Under the pieces are notes generated by a model. It searched no databases. It saw nothing but the letters and a program-made list of their open reading frames with translations, and was not told the DNA's origin. From Methanobacteriota archaeon (lineage in GTDB: Archaea; Halobacteriota; Methanomicrobia; Methanomicrobiales; Methanocorpusculaceae): 45,194 bases of DNA. The position numbers were made by a program, and so were the translations under genes. Positions within the stretch are counted from its first letter, which is position 1. Each line of letters starts with the position of its first letter. Below are positions 9,479 through 16,913 of the stretch, in pieces. The stretch covers positions 1 through 45,194 of the forward strand of contig JAEWXF010000010.1 of NCBI GenBank assembly GCA_023396065.1. The letters are read 5' to 3'.

Positions 9479-9796
9479 TTAGAAGGAATCCATCGAGATT
9501 CCGCCAAAGTCATCAGACTTGACCGGGGTGGTGATGCCGAACGCAGACTGACCTGCCCATGGCTCAAGGGAGTTTGCCGCGTCTGCCATATAGTCGAGGA
9601 TGTCGATGGAAAGCTCACGTTTTTCTTTGCTGGCTTTCATCTGTTCCAGAAGGAACCGCATCTTTTCGGGAGATTCGTTCCTGAGTTTGGCAAGCGAGAT
9701 GACACACATGTATATGCGCGTCAGATTGCGGTCCGTCCCGGTGATCGTATCGAAGAACGCCCGGAGAACCTGTGCCTGATAGACCTCGCTTCCCAT
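9479..9796 (-). CDS. Small conserved-looking protein of unknown function
   Basis: 105 residues that I do not recognise. The first 75 residues look helical and amphipathic with many charged residues (EKMRFLLEQMKASKEKRELS). The tail is less ordered and ends in DDFGGISMDSF. There are no TM segments or Cys/His clusters. The ATG at 9796 is preceded by AAAGGTAGAG. It starts 42 bases after the stop of the YchF GTPase gene on the same strand and is probably co-transcribed with it, which weakly suggests a translation-related or housekeeping role. Codon use resembles its neighbours. Confidence 0.65.
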   Translation of the reverse strand: MGSEVYQAQVLRAFFDTITGTDRNLTRIYMCVISLAKLRNESPEKMRFLLEQMKASKEKRELSIDILDYMADAANSLEPWAGQSAFGITTPVKSDDFGGISMDSF

Positions 9797-9838
9797 AAGT
9801 ACTCTACCTTTGCATTTGAGAGGTAATATAAGTTATCC

Positions 9839-11011
9839 TCATTTTGCAGTACTGACGATCCGGATGACATCGCCGGACTTGAGTTCGGTACTGTCTTTGA
9901 TCCGCATTTTGGTTCTGGCATCAACGGCATAGAGGAACCCGTTCCCGATATCGGTGTGGACACGGTATGCCATCTCTTTTGGTGTCGAACCTTTGGGCAT
10001 GAGGAACGCATCCGGCAGCACAACGCCTTTTGCGTTGCAGTATTTGTTGTCATCCTCCACCGGGTAGACCACAATCATGCCTATTTCGTCGAAGACAACT
10101 TTATTGAGCGTCTCCTGCACACCGGTTCCTCCGAACTTTTTCATATTTTCTGCAACCCGCGTGAGCGCTTTTACCTGCGGAACGGAAAGCTTTGCACCTT
10201 CGACCGGGGCAAAGGTGGCGTCGCCCGGCAGATATTTCAGAATTTTTGCCTGTGCCGCGGATTTGAGTGCCAGTTCTCCTGCAGCAAAGGTGGGTATTGC
10301 ATCCAGTTCGCGGAGGTTTGCCAGGTTTTCCTCACTTGCCTGATCAGCTTTGTTTGCCGCGATCAGCATGGGTTTTGAGACCCTGAGGAGGACCTCACAC
10401 ATTTTTTCGATGTCTTCTGGGGATGCCTTGGCAAGGTTGATACCGGTTTCATCAACGGCTTCCCGGATCTGGATTGCGTTGATGCGCAGACCGGCAAGGG
10501 CTCCGGCGAGAAGGTCAATTAAGACCTGTTCTTTTCCCTGTGCCTGCCGGACCAGTTTTGCAAGATGTTTGTCAACGATTCCTGCCATCCACATAGCAAA
10601 CTCGTATCTGAGGAACTTTACATCTTCCCGTGGGTCGCGGGTGCCGATGTCAACCGGATTCCCTTCGGCATCCGTACTTCCGGAAGCGTCAACAACCTGA
10701 ATGATTGCGTCGGCTTCCCGGAGATTATCGAGGAACTGGTTCCCGAGGCCGCGCCCGAGATGTGCATCGGGCACAAGACCTGCGACATCGAGTATTTCAA
10801 CCGGGATGAACCGGGCGCCGTCAACACACTGCTGGCAGTTGTCAATCTTGAGTTCCTTACAGGGGCAGGTGGCACGCACATAGGCAACTCCCTTGTTTGC
10901 ATCAATAGTGGTAAACGGGTAGTTGGCAATCTCTACATTTGCGAGGGTAAGCGACTTAAAAAATGTCGATTTTCCGCAGTTTGGTTTTCCCGCGAGGGCA
11001 AGCAAGAGCAT
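9839..11011 (-). CDS. YchF/OLA1-type translation-associated GTPase
   Basis: 390 residues. The G1 motif GKPNCGKST is at residues 8-16, followed by a G2 region (NYPFTTIDANKG), G3 in the LDVAGLVPDAHLGRGLGNQFLDNLREAD stretch, a KAD-type G4 (NKAD) near residue 220, and a C-terminal TGS domain (RVHTDIGNGFLYAVDARTKMRIKD). This is the Obg-related YchF family of ATP/GTPases that associate with ribosomes. The start was moved to the ATG at 11011, because GAGGTT (11021-11026) lies 9 bases upstream; the open frame reaches further without homology. Its promoter region faces the divergent gene at 11082. Confidence 0.93.
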   Translation of the reverse strand: MLLLALAGKPNCGKSTFFKSLTLANVEIANYPFTTIDANKGVAYVRATCPCKELKIDNCQQCVDGARFIPVEILDVAGLVPDAHLGRGLGNQFLDNLREADAIIQVVDASGSTDAEGNPVDIGTRDPREDVKFLRYEFAMWMAGIVDKHLAKLVRQAQGKEQVLIDLLAGALAGLRINAIQIREAVDETGINLAKASPEDIEKMCEVLLRVSKPMLIAANKADQASEENLANLRELDAIPTFAAGELALKSAAQAKILKYLPGDATFAPVEGAKLSVPQVKALTRVAENMKKFGGTGVQETLNKVVFDEIGMIVVYPVEDDNKYCNAKGVVLPDAFLMPKGSTPKEMAYRVHTDIGNGFLYAVDARTKMRIKDSTELKSGDVIRIVSTAK

Positions 11012-11081
11012 TTTTTTTCTAACCTCATTTGGCTGTTCCGGCAAAAACATATTTGTGCCGGTTCAACTGGTATGTATTAGT

Positions 11082-11672
11082 ATGTCCTACGTTGCAAAAA
11101 GCATAGCCTATTTCGCGAGGCCCGGCCCGGAGAATACTGCGGACTGTGCTGATCTCGCGATTGAGCGGGCGAAGGAACTCGGTCTGTCCAGTATTGTTGT
11201 TGCAAGTTCCAGCGGCAAAACCGCTCAACTCTTCTCTGAAAAAATGCGGGGTACCGGACTGCGGCTGGTTGTGGTGTCGCATGCGGTCGGATTTTCCAAG
11301 CCGGGAGTCTGGGAGTTTAATGCGGATACGGCATACGAACTTCGGTCTGAGGGTGTGGTCATTGTGACCGGCACCCATGCACTGTCCGGGATGGAACGTG
11401 CGATCTCCCGGAATGCCCGTATTGGCGGAGGTTCCCGGACTGAGGCGGTTGCAGAGGCATTCCGCAGGACGATTGCGGTCGGGTTGAAGGTGGCTGTTGA
11501 GTGTGTACTGATCGCTGCTGATCAGGGCGCAGTTCCGGTTGATGCTGAGGTTGTTGCGGTTGGCGGAACTGAGGAGGGCGCAGATACGGTTCTGGTTATC
11601 CGGCCGTCGCATACGTCATCATTCTTTGATCTGCAGGTACGGGAAGTTGTGGCTATGCCAAGGAACAGGTAA
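11082..11672 (+). CDS. Stand-alone pyruvate kinase alpha/beta (C-terminal) domain protein
   Basis: 196 residues. The sequence has the PK_C Rossmann-like fold pattern (CADLAIERAKELGLSSIVVASSSGKTAQLFSEKM, then VVVSHAVGFSKPGVWEFNADTAYELRSEGVVIVTGTHALSGMERAIS). In full-length pyruvate kinase this is the allosteric C-terminal domain; archaea often carry it as a separate protein of unknown role. No catalytic barrel is present. The ATG at 11082 gives the family N-terminus (SYVAKSIAYFARPGPENT). The gene diverges from ychF with only 70 bases between them, and the next gene begins 6 bases after its stop, so the two form an operon. Confidence 0.8.
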   Translation: MSYVAKSIAYFARPGPENTADCADLAIERAKELGLSSIVVASSSGKTAQLFSEKMRGTGLRLVVVSHAVGFSKPGVWEFNADTAYELRSEGVVIVTGTHALSGMERAISRNARIGGGSRTEAVAEAFRRTIAVGLKVAVECVLIAADQGAVPVDAEVVAVGGTEEGADTVLVIRPSHTSSFFDLQVREVVAMPRNR

Positions 11673-11678
11673 GCGCAT

Positions 11679-12524
11679 ATGGTGTTAAAGTCACTTGGTG
11701 AGGCGTTCGGGTATCTGGGGAAAAATCCTCTTGTCTGGACGCCGGGAGTTGCTGCTGCTGGTATTATTCTGATAGGTTACCTGCTGTTTCAGCAGATCGG
11801 CATTCTCACTGCATCGGCGGTAGTGTTTGTTCTGCTGTTTATTCTGCCGTTTCTGCTTGCGGGAGTGTATGGGATCATTTCTGAGGAAACGGGATCGTTT
11901 TCCGTGTTCCGCCACTATGCGGTAACCGGATATTTCCGGTGTCTGCTTCCGATTCTGCTGACATTTCTGCTGGCGTATCTGGTTTCCCAGTTCATTACCT
12001 ATCTGCTTATGCTGATGGGTATGAGTCTGATGTCTGCGGCGAACATTGCGATGTTTATTTTTATTCCTGTGGTGTTTTTCTGTTATTTTGCAGATGTTAC
12101 CGCGGTTGTGAACGATCTGCGGATGTTTCAGTCTCTGAAAGACAGTGCGCTGCGGGTGATGAACGGTTCGTTTTCTATTGCTGTGTTTTATCTGGTGAAC
12201 GTGGGTATTCTGATTGCGGGGTCTTTCGCAGCATTGTTCCTCTGGGCAGCCCTGGCAGCCGATGAGCTTTTTCCTCTGACACAGATGACTCAGGAGGAGT
12301 TACTGGCGATGACACAGGATGAACTTCTTGCAATGATGACCTCGCCGGAGGTTGTGTTTGCGTCTGCGGTGACGCTTGCGGTCTGCGCTCTGATACTTGT
12401 GCCGCTGTTTACCGTGTATAAAGCCTGCTATTTTAAGCGAACCTCTCCGTTTCTTATGGCCGCCGCCCCGTCCGAGACTGAGGGTGAGTACGATGAAAAG
12501 GGCCGCTGGTATAAATATACGTAG
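11679..12524 (+). CDS. Polytopic membrane protein (DUF7847-like), function unknown
   Basis: 281 residues with about six hydrophobic segments (roughly 25-45, 47-65, 85-115, 120-145, 165-190, 225-250). A short tandem repeat, M-T-Q-E-E-L-L-A followed by M-T-Q-D-E-L-L-A, lies between the last two. The cytoplasmic tail ends in YDEKGRWYKYT; I recall a similar KGRWYKY ending in other methanogen membrane proteins. It probably belongs to the DUF4013/DUF7847 group, but no function can be given. It starts 6 bases after the PK_C gene. Repeat A begins three bases after its TAG stop. Confidence 0.7.
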   Translation: MVLKSLGEAFGYLGKNPLVWTPGVAAAGIILIGYLLFQQIGILTASAVVFVLLFILPFLLAGVYGIISEETGSFSVFRHYAVTGYFRCLLPILLTFLLAYLVSQFITYLLMLMGMSLMSAANIAMFIFIPVVFFCYFADVTAVVNDLRMFQSLKDSALRVMNGSFSIAVFYLVNVGILIAGSFAALFLWAALAADELFPLTQMTQEELLAMTQDELLAMMTSPEVVFASAVTLAVCALILVPLFTVYKACYFKRTSPFLMAAAPSETEGEYDEKGRWYKYT

Positions 12525-12527
12525 ACG

Positions 12528-12730
12528 TTCGAACACGCACTCGCCCTCCGGGCTGCGGAGAGGGCTACCCCCCTAGTGGGTTCCACCCCCTATACCGGTG
12601 AATAGAGGAACACCCGTACGAGAGCGTGCAAGCCCTTCACGCTTGCGTGCCGTCCAAGTCTTCGACTTGGACTTTGCTGCTGCCCCATTCGGGGCAGCGA
12701 CCCCCCGACATTAGGAAGTAGGATGTTCGA
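12528..12730 (+). repeat. Repeat A of a modular palindrome-rich family
   Basis: The element starts with TTCGAACACGCAC three bases after the stop of the upstream gene and ends with GATGTTCGA, so its outer 7 bases are inverted (TCGAACA/TGTTCGA). Inside are an ACTCGCCCTCCGGGCT module, a CCGGTGAATAGAGGAACACC module, and two perfect hairpins: GTCCAAGTC-TTC-GACTTGGAC and GCTGCCCC-ATTC-GGGGCAGC. The same modules recur in repeats B (21298-21539) and C (39086-39534). No reading frame of note is present. It could be a MITE-like element or a structured intergenic repeat. Confidence 0.8.
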
Positions 12731-12735
12731 GTGTA

Positions 12736-12779
12736 ATCTTTATTCCTTTTTCCCTGCAATAACTATAGCAACCGAGGTG
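12736..12779 (+). promoter_or_regulatory. Promoter and ribosome binding site of the F420:NADP oxidoreductase gene
   Basis: A TATA-like TCTTTATTCC at about 12737-12746 begins a few bases after the end of repeat A. GAGGTG at 12774-12779 lies 7 bases before the ATG at 12787. The implied leader is about 20 bases. Confidence 0.5.
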
Positions 12780-12786
12780 TATTTTC

Positions 12787-13446
12787 ATGAAGATTGGAAT
12801 TATAGGTGGTACAGGAGATATCGGCGAGGGTCTTGCTCTCCGCCTCTCAGATAAACATGAGATCATTCTGGGATCGCGTGACGCGTCAAAAGCATGTGAA
12901 TCTGCGGACGCAACGGTGTGTGCGCTGAAAGAACGGAAATGTCAGAGCAACTGCCACGGCAGTTCAAATGAGGAAGCCGTTCGTGATGCGGATGTTGTCG
13001 TGATTTCCCTGCCGTTCCAGCATGTGGCATCCACGCTTGCGGCAATCAATCCTCAGTACCTGGAAAATAAGATTATTATCTCTCCAGTGAACCCGATGGG
13101 TCGCAAAGACGGATACTTCTTCTTCAACCCGCCGGAGGAGGGGTCCGCCGCTCTGGCAATCCGGAAAATGCTTCCGGAGTCGGCAAAACTTGTCACGGCT
13201 TTTAACAACATTGCGGCTCACAAGTGGAAAGTACTGGATGAGGAGCTGAATTATACGGTTGCCGTCTGTGGAGACGATCCGCAGGCAAAGGTGCTGGTGA
13301 TGGATCTGGTCTCACAGGTGTCCAGGCTGGTTGCCGTGGACGCAGGGCCGCTGGCGGTTGCAGGCATTGTGGAGAGCATTACACCGCTGGTACTGAACAT
13401 CGCACAGTACAACGGCATGAAAGACGTTGGTGTTCACTTCACCTGA
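12787..13446 (+). CDS. npdG: Coenzyme F420-dependent NADP oxidoreductase
   Basis: 219 residues with an N-terminal Rossmann motif GIIGGTGDIGEGLALRLS (residues 4-21) and an LGSRD segment (Ser-Arg binding the NADP 2'-phosphate). The family-typical INP...ISPVNPMG and TAFNNIAAHKW segments follow. The enzyme transfers hydride between reduced F420 and NADP+ and supplies NADPH for biosynthesis in methanogens. Length matches known Fno/NpdG proteins (about 210-230). The ATG is supported by GAGGTG 7 bases upstream. It is transcribed alone between repeat A and gdhA; gdhA may use the NADPH it makes. Confidence 0.93.
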   Translation: MKIGIIGGTGDIGEGLALRLSDKHEIILGSRDASKACESADATVCALKERKCQSNCHGSSNEEAVRDADVVVISLPFQHVASTLAAINPQYLENKIIISPVNPMGRKDGYFFFNPPEEGSAALAIRKMLPESAKLVTAFNNIAAHKWKVLDEELNYTVAVCGDDPQAKVLVMDLVSQVSRLVAVDAGPLAVAGIVESITPLVLNIAQYNGMKDVGVHFT

Positions 13447-13453
13447 ACCCTGT

Positions 13454-13466
13454 CTCTCCTTTTTTT
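13454..13466 (+). terminator. T-run terminator after npdG
   Basis: CTCTCCTTTTTTT begins about 8 bases after the npdG stop codon; pyrimidine-rich oligo-T tracts are typical archaeal terminators. Confidence 0.5.
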
Positions 13467-13517
13467 CGCGCGTCTTGTTGGCGGGTTCTGCTAAGATTGC
13501 CATGAGTGTATTGGGTG

Positions 13518-13535
13518 CATGTTAACATGTAGCAT
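13518..13535. promoter_or_regulatory. Palindromic motif upstream of gdhA shared with amtB
   Basis: CATGTTAACATGTAGCAT contains the perfect 12-bp palindrome CATGTTAACATG. Fifteen of its 18 bases match CACGTTAACATGCACCAT at 40837-40854, upstream of amtB. Both targets are nitrogen-assimilation genes, so this is a candidate operator. Here it lies about 100 bases upstream of the TATA box. Confidence 0.5.
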
Positions 13536-13630
13536 AGAATAAGCACATTCAGCGCCCGAAACGCCAATTCAGGTAATTTATGAGTATTTTCTGAAAACAA
13601 CCGATAATTGCGGCCAAAATCTCTTCTTTT

Positions 13631-13648
13631 CCAATACCTTTTATATGG
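13631..13648 (+). promoter_or_regulatory. gdhA promoter (BRE/TATA)
   Basis: CCAATACCTTTTATATGG is a good archaeal BRE/TATA match. The expected transcription start is near 13668-13672, giving a leader of about 60 bases before the ATG at 13730. An AACATTACT motif 17 bases after the start of the TATA core resembles AACATTAGT at the same position in the amtB promoter. Confidence 0.6.
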
Positions 13649-13729
13649 GGAAACGCCAACATTACTGATGTCAGAACGTGGTCTGAATAAGACTTTATTA
13701 CGAACCACACATGACAGGAAGCAAAAACC

Positions 13730-14980
13730 ATGTCGAAGGTAAACCCGTTTGAAATGGCCCAGCAGCAGCTTCTGGATTGTGCAAAAATCCTGAACCTCGA
13801 GCAGGGCGTTGTCGACATCCTCATGCAGCCGCAGAGGCAGATTCAGATTTCCATCCCGGTGAAGATGGACGATGGGACGACCCGGGTTTTCCAGGGATTC
13901 CGTGTGCAGTACAACAATGCACTCGGTCCATACAAGGGCGGTATCCGCTATCACCCGGAGGAAACCATTGACACCGTCCGTGCACTGTCTGCATGGATGA
14001 CGTGGAAGTGTTCCGTTCTTGGTCTGCCGCTTGGCGGAGGCAAGGGAGGTATCATCTGCAACCCGAAAGAGATGTCCAAGGGCGAACTTGAGCGTCTGAG
14101 CCGTGGATATATCCGTGCAATGTGGAAGAATATCGGTCCGGATACTGATGTCCCGGCACCGGATGTATATACCGATGGTCAGATCATGGCCTGGATGATG
14201 GATGAGTACTCCACAATTCAGGGCAAGAACCAGTTTGGTCTCTTAACCGGTAAGCCGCTGGTCGTCGGCGGATCTCTTGGCCGCAGTGATTCCACTGCCC
14301 GCGGTGGTCTCTTTACCCTCCGTGAAGCAGCAAAGGAGCTCAAGCTTGATCTCTCCAAAGCAAAAGTTGCAATTCTCGGGTTCGGCAATGCCGGTAACTT
14401 TGCAGCAACTCTTGCCCAGGAGATGTTCGGTTCCACCATCGTCGCAGTGACCGACTCAAAGGGCGGTGTCTACGATGCAAACGGTCTTGACATTGCAGCT
14501 GTCAATGCGCACAAGAAGGCAACCAAGTCCGTCGTCGGATACAAGGGTTTAAAGACCCTGACGAACGATGAGGTCATGGGGCTGCCGGTTGATGTGATCA
14601 TCGCAGCAGCACCGGATGAGGGAGCAATCAACGAAAAAGTTGCACCGACCGTAAAGGCAAAGGTCATCTGTGAACTGGCAAACGGCCCGACCACTCCTGC
14701 AGGAGACGCAATTCTCCACAAGAACGGTGTCCATGTTATCCCTGATTTCCTGTGTAATGCAGGCGGTGTGACCGTTTCCTACTATGAAATGGTGCAGAAC
14801 ATGTACATGCACTACTGGACGCTGGACGATGTCTATGCAAAGCTCGATGCTGCCATGACCACGTCCTACCATGCAGTGCTGAATGCATCCAAGGAATACA
14901 ATATCAACATGCGTCAGGCAGCATACGTTGTCGCCGTGAAACGTGTCGTTGAAGCAATGAAAGTCCGCGGCTGGGTCTGA
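13730..14980 (+). CDS. gdhA: Glutamate dehydrogenase (NAD(P)-dependent)
   Basis: 416 residues, the usual length of archaeal hexameric GDH. The substrate-binding segment GPYKGGIRYHPEET is near residues 64-77. The catalytic-Lys motif GLPLGGGKGGI is near 100-110, followed by PAPDVYTD with the active-site Asp. The nucleotide fold GFGNAGNFAA is near residue 222. The enzyme reversibly aminates 2-oxoglutarate with ammonia. The ATG is conserved (SKVNPFEMAQQQLLDCAKIL). It is a single-gene unit with a clear TATA promoter. The upstream palindrome it shares with amtB suggests nitrogen control. Long open frames on the opposite strand here are not convincing genes. Confidence 0.96.
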   Translation: MSKVNPFEMAQQQLLDCAKILNLEQGVVDILMQPQRQIQISIPVKMDDGTTRVFQGFRVQYNNALGPYKGGIRYHPEETIDTVRALSAWMTWKCSVLGLPLGGGKGGIICNPKEMSKGELERLSRGYIRAMWKNIGPDTDVPAPDVYTDGQIMAWMMDEYSTIQGKNQFGLLTGKPLVVGGSLGRSDSTARGGLFTLREAAKELKLDLSKAKVAILGFGNAGNFAATLAQEMFGSTIVAVTDSKGGVYDANGLDIAAVNAHKKATKSVVGYKGLKTLTNDEVMGLPVDVIIAAAPDEGAINEKVAPTVKAKVICELANGPTTPAGDAILHKNGVHVIPDFLCNAGGVTVSYYEMVQNMYMHYWTLDDVYAKLDAAMTTSYHAVLNASKEYNINMRQAAYVVAVKRVVEAMKVRGWV

Positions 14981-14992
14981 ACCCACTTCCCG

Positions 14993-15034
14993 GTTTTCAT
15001 CCTCTTTTTGTATTTCTTCTTTCCTGTGTTTTTG
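14993..15034 (+). terminator. Pyrimidine-rich terminator region after gdhA
   Basis: Within 50 bases of the gdhA stop there are four separate T runs (TTTT, TTTTT, TTT, TTTTT) in a C/T-rich strand, consistent with archaeal termination. Confidence 0.4.
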
Positions 15035-15078
15035 GTACTATCTGAGTGTTTATGAGCGTTCCTCTCCTATGAGTGGTT

Positions 15079-15414
15079 ATGACACAGTCAGATACCTGTG
15101 AACTCTATCTCCCGCTTCTGAAAGCACTCTCCGACGGAAAACCCCGCAGTATTGCTGCGCTCCCGGACAAAACCGGTCAGATATACTGCGTGCTTCCCGA
15201 TGACCTCGGTATCCGCGAACCGCAGAACGGATCCTGCGACTATCTGGAGAAGATACTTCATGCCGGAGACGAACTGGCGAAGGCATGTCTTATTACCAAA
15301 ACCGGGGAAAACATCTGTCAGATCACCGATCGCGGACGTGAAGTCCTGAACTCGGGGGTAACCAGACTCGAGACCACAGATCTCATGAAGTATCCTGAGT
15401 ACCGGCGGCGGTAA
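15079..15414 (+). CDS. Small winged-helix protein resembling the Mrr N-terminal domain
   Basis: About 111 residues. The pattern LPLLKALSDGKPRSI near the start and the distal part (YLEKILHAGDELAKACLITKTGENICQITDRGREVL) resemble the winged-helix Mrr_N domain found at the N-terminus of Mrr restriction endonucleases. No nuclease domain follows, so it is either a small DNA-binding regulator or a remnant. Start choice is uncertain: the ATG at 15079 is used, a GTG lies two codons earlier, and there is no strong ribosome binding site. It is followed after 77 bases by serS on the same strand. Function is unknown. Confidence 0.55.
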   Translation: MTQSDTCELYLPLLKALSDGKPRSIAALPDKTGQIYCVLPDDLGIREPQNGSCDYLEKILHAGDELAKACLITKTGENICQITDRGREVLNSGVTRLETTDLMKYPEYRRR

Positions 15415-15491
15415 CTCTTCTCTTTTTTTCCGGTTTCCTCACGCGATACAATAATCCTCATGTTCCCGGACAGCATATATAGACGCCAAGT

Positions 15492-16769
15492 ATGCTGGAT
15501 ATCAAATTTGTCCGTGCACATCCTGATGTTGTGCGTGCGGATCTGGAAAAACGTCATGACACGGAAAAACTTGCATGGGTCGATACCGTCCTTGAACAGG
15601 ACCGCGTCTTCCGGGAACTCACGGTAAAAAATAATGAACTCCGCGCCCGCCGGAACTCCATTGCAAAGGAGATCAACGCCGCAAAGAAATCCGGTCAGGA
15701 TCCCGCGCCGCTCTTTGCCGAGGCGAAGGCGCTGCCCCAGAGAATAAAGGAAAATGACGACATTATGGAAACAGCAACCGAACAGGTACACTACTACCTG
15801 ATGCGGCTGCCCAACATTCTTCATGAATCCGTTCCGTATGGAAAAGACGACACGGAAAATGTTGTCATCAAGACCGTCGGTACCCCGAAGACTTTCCCGT
15901 TTGAACTGGTCAATCACGGGGAACTGGCGGTCCGCAACGGCTGGGCTGACTTTGAACGTGCGACCAAGACCTCGGGTGCAGGATTTTACTTCCTCAAAGG
16001 AAACCTCGCTCTGCTTGACCTTGCCCTCCAGAGGTTTGCACTGGACACGCTCGTTGCCAAAGGATACACGCCGATTATCCCGCCGTACATGCTGAACCGG
16101 AAATCCTACGAGGATGTCACCGACCTCGCCGACTTTGAAAAGGTCATGTATAAAATAGACGGTGACGACGAGTACCTCATTGCAACCGCCGAACACCCGA
16201 TGGCGGCCATGTATCAGGATGAGATCTTCGAAGAAAAGGATCTCCCGTTAAAGATGGTGGGAATCTCTCCCTGTTTCCGCCGTGAAATCGGAGCGCATGG
16301 TCTTGATTCCCGTGGTCTCTTCCGTGTCCACCAGTTCACCAAGATTGAGCAGTTCATCTACTGTATGCCGGAGAAGTCCTGGGAAATGCATGAGGAGCTT
16401 CTCGCAAATGCCGAGGAGATCTTCACCAAACTCGGTCTGCCGTATCATGTGGTAAATATCTGTACTGGTGACATCGGCATTGTTGCGGCAAAGAAGTACG
16501 ATATTGAAGCATGGATGCCGCGGGACAATGAGTATCGCGAGGTTGTGTCCTGTTCCAACTGTACTGCCTATCAGGCCTGCCGGCTCAACATCCGGGTCCG
16601 GGATGCCCACGACTTCGATACCAAACAGTATCTGCATACGCTGAACTCCACCGCGGTTGCCACGTCCCGCGCCCTCCGGTGCATTCTGGAAAATTACCAG
16701 ACCGAGGACGGCCGTGTGGAAATCCCCGAAGTACTGCGTCCGTATATGAACGGTGCAGAATTTCTCTAA
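15492..16769 (+). CDS. serS: Seryl-tRNA synthetase (common, non-methanogenic type)
   Basis: 425 residues with the canonical SerRS layout. An N-terminal coiled-coil tRNA-binding arm spans about residues 30-100 (charged, with Lys/Glu/Arg heptads). The class II catalytic core has motif 2 (SPCFRREIGAHG...GLFRVHQFTKIEQF) near 257-282 and motif 3 (LNSTAVATSRALRCILENYQ) near 383-402. It attaches serine to tRNA-Ser and tRNA-Sec. It is the widespread type, not the divergent zinc-dependent SerRS of Methanococcus and Methanothermobacter, which fits Methanomicrobiales. The ATG at 15492 gives the conserved MLDIKFVRAHPD start. A T run at 16772-16779 probably terminates it. Confidence 0.97.
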   Translation: MLDIKFVRAHPDVVRADLEKRHDTEKLAWVDTVLEQDRVFRELTVKNNELRARRNSIAKEINAAKKSGQDPAPLFAEAKALPQRIKENDDIMETATEQVHYYLMRLPNILHESVPYGKDDTENVVIKTVGTPKTFPFELVNHGELAVRNGWADFERATKTSGAGFYFLKGNLALLDLALQRFALDTLVAKGYTPIIPPYMLNRKSYEDVTDLADFEKVMYKIDGDDEYLIATAEHPMAAMYQDEIFEEKDLPLKMVGISPCFRREIGAHGLDSRGLFRVHQFTKIEQFIYCMPEKSWEMHEELLANAEEIFTKLGLPYHVVNICTGDIGIVAAKKYDIEAWMPRDNEYREVVSCSNCTAYQACRLNIRVRDAHDFDTKQYLHTLNSTAVATSRALRCILENYQTEDGRVEIPEVLRPYMNGAEFL

Positions 16770-16770
16770 A

Positions 16771-16780
16771 TCTTTTTTTC
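16771..16780 (+). terminator. T-run terminator after serS
   Basis: CTTTTTTTC starts two bases after the serS stop codon. Confidence 0.45.
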
Positions 16781-16874
16781 ATCGTGCGCATTTCCGGTCA
16801 GTATCGTTCTGAAATGCCGCGTGATCGTTTCTTCTGAGAAATTAGCCCGACCGAATGACTATTATCACATCGGT

Positions 16875-16888
16875 TCCAAACAATATAG
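16875..16888 (+). promoter_or_regulatory. alaS promoter (TATA)
   Basis: TCCAAACAATATAG has a BRE-like purine stretch followed by AATATA. Its centre is about 29 bases upstream of the ATG at 16914, which implies a leaderless or nearly leaderless alaS mRNA and supports that start. Confidence 0.5.
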
Positions 16889-16913
16889 GTTATCAACCTC
16901 TACGTGGTTCCAC

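Noticed and set aside
12528..12730. Repeat A as a CRISPR array or tRNA
   Set aside because: There is no regular repeat-spacer spacing, and TTCGAACAC is not part of a cloverleaf despite looking like a T-loop.
15472..15481. CATATATAG as the serS promoter
   Set aside because: It ends only about 10 bases before the ATG, so transcription would begin inside the gene; the N-terminus cannot be shortened without losing conserved residues.
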